Below, piece after piece: positions 61,767 to 64,000 of a stretch of DNA of 64,000 nt. Origin of the DNA: an uncultured Muribaculaceae bacterium (GTDB taxonomy: Bacteria; Bacteroidota; Bacteroidia; Bacteroidales; Muribaculaceae); contig CAJUIT010000014.1 of the NCBI GenBank assembly GCA_910586565.1, positions 1 to 64,000 on the forward strand, given 5' to 3'. The notes below the pieces were generated by a model. The model saw only the letters and a program-made list of their open reading frames with translations. It ran no database searches and was not told the origin of the DNA. A program made the position numbers and the translations under genes. Positions within the stretch are counted from its first letter, which is position 1, and each line of letters begins with the position of its first letter.

Positions 61767-62715
61767 GGCGGGCGGCAGATGTGCGCGAAGTGTAATAACG
61801 GAGCGAAAGTACTAATTTTTTCGCACATCTCCTAACCCAATAGGGAAGAACTCGCTGAATCTGTCGCCTTGCAGAGTTCTCGTAGGCGTGCATCAGCCGC
61901 TCGAAAACCGGGTCGGCCGCCACTTCGCGTGGCGCAATGAATGGTTCGGTCAGAGGGTTACTCTTGATTCGGGTTCCCCCCAAAGCAGTGTGTGTGGCGT
62001 CGGGGTCGTCACCTATGTTTGTGACGAGATTTACTGTGGGATAGATACATAGCTGACGGTGGAGTGCGAGGGTGAAAATCCATTCCCAATCCCATGTTGA
62101 AACGTGGTGGCGGTCGATTTCGCGGAGTCGGAAGCGACCCTCGGCAACGTCGCATCCCGGGATGCCGAGACGTCGGAGCACATCACGCTCATCTGTCGCT
62201 CGCCAGCTCATTTCAATATCCATCCTTTTCCATGCGCGCCGCCATGTGCCCCAGCCCCAACAGGTTTTGTAGTTCGAGAAGATAAATGATGTTCGGGGTG
62301 TGAATTTACCGGCCACGGGATTGCATCCCGCCACCATGCCTATTCGCTCATCTCCGGCATATTTCAGGAGCATGCTTTCAATGAATGTAAAGCATGAAGG
62401 TGTGGCGAGACAGTCTTCCTCGATAATCAGCCCCATCTCCTCGTGAGTGAAAAACCATTCTATAGCCTCGAACATTCCCCGGCCGCAGACGAGGTGACCC
62501 GTTTGCATCAGCAGTTTCACCTCACACGGCCAGTCAATCATGTCGAGCACGGTGCGGCGCGTCAGGGCAGTGGCCTCGGCGTCATCCCCACGCGTCGGGT
62601 CGGGTCCGTCGGCGGCTATATAGAGCCGTGCGGGCCGTGCGTCGCGAATCTGCCGGAAAACTTTCCGAGCAATTTCGTGTCGTCTATATATGACAAATAA
62701 TACCGGTGCGGTCAT
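61678..62715 (-). CDS. Nucleotide-diphospho-sugar transferase (HlpA-like glycosyltransferase)
   Basis: A 345-residue protein. PVLFVIYRRHEIARKVFRQI and ARLYIAADGPDPTRGDD open a GT-A-like fold; GLIIEEDCLATPSCFTFIES has the acidic EED metal site, and CWGWGTWRRAWKRMD is the family-specific motif. The last 30 residues (ARHENAPDKDFCHYRCPQQR) are read across the beginning of the next gene in a different frame, so this tail is probably not functional and may reflect a lost stop codon. The start ATG overlaps the EpsG-type stop by four bases. Confidence 0.85.
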   Translation of the reverse strand: MTAPVLFVIYRRHEIARKVFRQIRDARPARLYIAADGPDPTRGDDAEATALTRRTVLDMIDWPCEVKLLMQTGHLVCGRGMFEAIEWFFTHEEMGLIIEEDCLATPSCFTFIESMLLKYAGDERIGMVAGCNPVAGKFTPRTSFIFSNYKTCWGWGTWRRAWKRMDIEMSWRATDERDVLRRLGIPGCDVAEGRFRLREIDRHHVSTWDWEWIFTLALHRQLCIYPTVNLVTNIGDDPDATHTALGGTRIKSNPLTEPFIAPREVAADPVFERLMHAYENSARRQIQRVLPYWVRRCAKKLVLSLRYYTSRTSAARHENAPDKDFCHYRCPQQRPDNSRNAEEHH

Positions 62716-63860
62716 TCCTGGGGAATTGGCATTGTGGCGCTGATTTCTGCACCATCTGCCGTTGGTGAGGTTCGGTGAGTAGAATGGATGAGGGTTTTAT
62801 ATGGCACGTAGGGGGAAGATACGATTTCGTTCCCGCGCGTGGAGTTCCATAAAAAGAGAATGAAAAGCAGTGTCAACCCCGTTGCAGCAGCTCCTCGTAG
62901 CAGTTTTTTGCAGGGCCACATATCAATCAGCGGGAAAAGTGACAGGGATAGAAACACTGTGTAGTATTCTGTTACCCTCCACACGGGTGGAGAGGTGCGC
63001 AGGGCAATCAATATCAGCAAACATATAACGCCACCCAATGATATGTAGATTGAATTGCGGGTGATTCCGTTTTCCTCACCCCCCCTCAACTTGAGCGTAG
63101 CAACAATACCTCCGGCTAACATTGCGTTTGTGATGAATAGCTTGATGCCATAGTTGTCGGTTGAGTCGAGATAACGGGCATAGTTGACTATTGACGGAAC
63201 GCCCGAATGAAGTCCCCATAACCTTACACTAAGCACGGCAACAATAAACAGAATGCTGAAGGTGAGAAGATAGCGCCAATTCATCTGTCGTTGCAACAGA
63301 AATAGTAGATAGATTGGCCATGCCGCGACCGAGGTGTCGTGGATGAACAGATTCAGCACAATCAGCAAAGCGGCTGCAAACAGCCTGCGTTTTACAATGA
63401 ATGCCACAATGAGCAGAACCATTGCGACGGCCATGCTTTGGCGCAGGGTGCTGAACGAAGTGAGGTAGAGCGTGGGCCAAAGAGCGTAGAAAAGTAATGC
63501 ATTGCAGAGCCCGCTGCGCGATTGTGCAAGATTCCGAGCGCCAAAGTAGAAGATGCCAAGTGTTGATCCCCCGGCCACCACATGTGTGAGCCACGGTGTT
63601 CCCATCGCGTGGAACAACCTGAATGCCTGCATCCACAGCCATCCGCAATGACGGGCGAATAGATTGGTGTCGGGGTCGTCGGCTGATGCGTTGTAGTAGA
63701 ACATGTAATCCCACCCTACATCGAAACGGATGCAGGAAAACACCACCATAACCGTCAGCATGAGCCACGGTTTGCGGGTGCACCTTGCAGTGAGAAGTAC
63801 CACTGCGAAAATAAGGTAGGGAATCAATGTGTCAGAGATAGCTAAATAGTGGGAGAACAT
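62712..63860 (-). CDS. EpsG-type polysaccharide polymerase
   Basis: A 382-residue membrane protein with about ten helices. The family sign is CIRFDVGWDYMFYYNASADD near residue 45. Repeated ALLFYALWPTLYLTSFSTLRQSMAVAM helices and a large loop before helix six fit EpsG/Wzy-like polymerases that assemble exopolysaccharide repeat units. It translates into the next gene through an ATGA overlap. The cluster continues to the left with two glycosyltransferases and an epimerase and may extend past the right edge of the window. Confidence 0.85.
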   Translation of the reverse strand: MFSHYLAISDTLIPYLIFAVVLLTARCTRKPWLMLTVMVVFSCIRFDVGWDYMFYYNASADDPDTNLFARHCGWLWMQAFRLFHAMGTPWLTHVVAGGSTLGIFYFGARNLAQSRSGLCNALLFYALWPTLYLTSFSTLRQSMAVAMVLLIVAFIVKRRLFAAALLIVLNLFIHDTSVAAWPIYLLFLLQRQMNWRYLLTFSILFIVAVLSVRLWGLHSGVPSIVNYARYLDSTDNYGIKLFITNAMLAGGIVATLKLRGGEENGITRNSIYISLGGVICLLILIALRTSPPVWRVTEYYTVFLSLSLFPLIDMWPCKKLLRGAAATGLTLLFILFLWNSTRGNEIVSSPYVPYKTLIHSTHRTSPTADGAEISATMPIPQE

Positions 63861-64000
63861 CGTGGCGCTTTGCCGAGATATTCACCCGCTATTTTCTTTT
63901 ATTTAGCCTGCAATGGAGCTGCAGGATGTTGAATTTTTAGATTTTACCGGATTACCGGCGAGTGCCACGCACCCTTATTTGTTTTTGCGGTGGTAACCGT
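63861..64000. other. Right edge of the window, incomplete sequence
   Basis: The minus strand holds short open frames that run in from the right edge and stop within about 60 bases, so an upstream cluster gene may end here; the sequence is too short to tell which frame. A small hairpin CCTGCA-N7-TGCAGG lies at 63907-63925. Confidence 0.3.

Overview
This window comes from a gut-type Bacteroidales chromosome, most likely the Muribaculaceae (S24-7) group. The evidence is internal. Promoters fit the Bacteroidetes pattern (TTTG, 19-20 bp, TAnnTTTG). Strong Shine-Dalgarno sites are nearly absent. The gene set includes GldH, TamL, a SusE/F-like starch-binding protein, ABC-F EttA, CdaA next to FolP, and secreted proteins with short C-terminal beta modules. 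No plasmid, phage, insertion sequence or CRISPR array is visible. The assignment to Muribaculaceae is an inference from gene style and base composition, not from a marker gene.

Layout. 1-5306: an AT-richer, accessory-looking block holding a YhcG-type nuclease cut by the window edge, then an ECF sigma factor, a membrane anti-sigma-like protein and an outer-membrane beta-barrel receptor. It ends near a tRNA with anticodon CAT. 5911-14309: an LTA-synthase-like sulfatase, cardiolipin synthase, PEP carboxykinase (pckA) behind a clear promoter and a palindromic operator candidate, an orphan starch-binding protein, and an unrecognised gene. 14780-29323: housekeeping genes (guanine deaminase, tilS, a MINPP-type phytase, folP, cdaA, PBP1A, tpx, a YbaK deacylase, aroC, a radical SAM protein). 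29307-35773: a leftward pheS-fluC-nth-TRIC-gtrA run, a small protein unit, a YidE-type transporter and gph. 35811-41097: leftward ruvX, def, ettA, tamL. 41766-42899: the rpsF-rpsR-rplI operon. 43288-45789: a secreted M6 metalloprotease.

46665-54946 is a rightward cell-division and RNA-metabolism block: an ECF sigma factor, a coiled-coil ZapB-like protein, zapA, a probable 6S RNA, rny (RNase Y), a Cys-rich RicT/PSP1 protein, gldH, an M24 peptidase and a CCA-adding enzyme. 54937-58395 holds an MgtC-like protein, a secreted protein, a thioredoxin, a VKOR-like oxidoreductase, a small peptide gene and tRNA-Pro(GGG). At 58840 lies an ArgC-like protein that has lost the catalytic cysteine and the glycine-rich nucleotide motif. 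59933-63860 is the edge of a leftward exopolysaccharide locus (epimerase, two glycosyltransferases, EpsG-type polymerase).

The intergenic spaces are rich in small interspersed palindromic repeats, at least four families, some MITE-like. The points most worth a second look are the in-frame palindromes in the YhcG gene, the rny-ricT pairing with a 12-cysteine extension and neighbouring 6S-like RNA, the degenerate ArgC homologue, the thioredoxin/VKOR/small-peptide group, and the repeat families.
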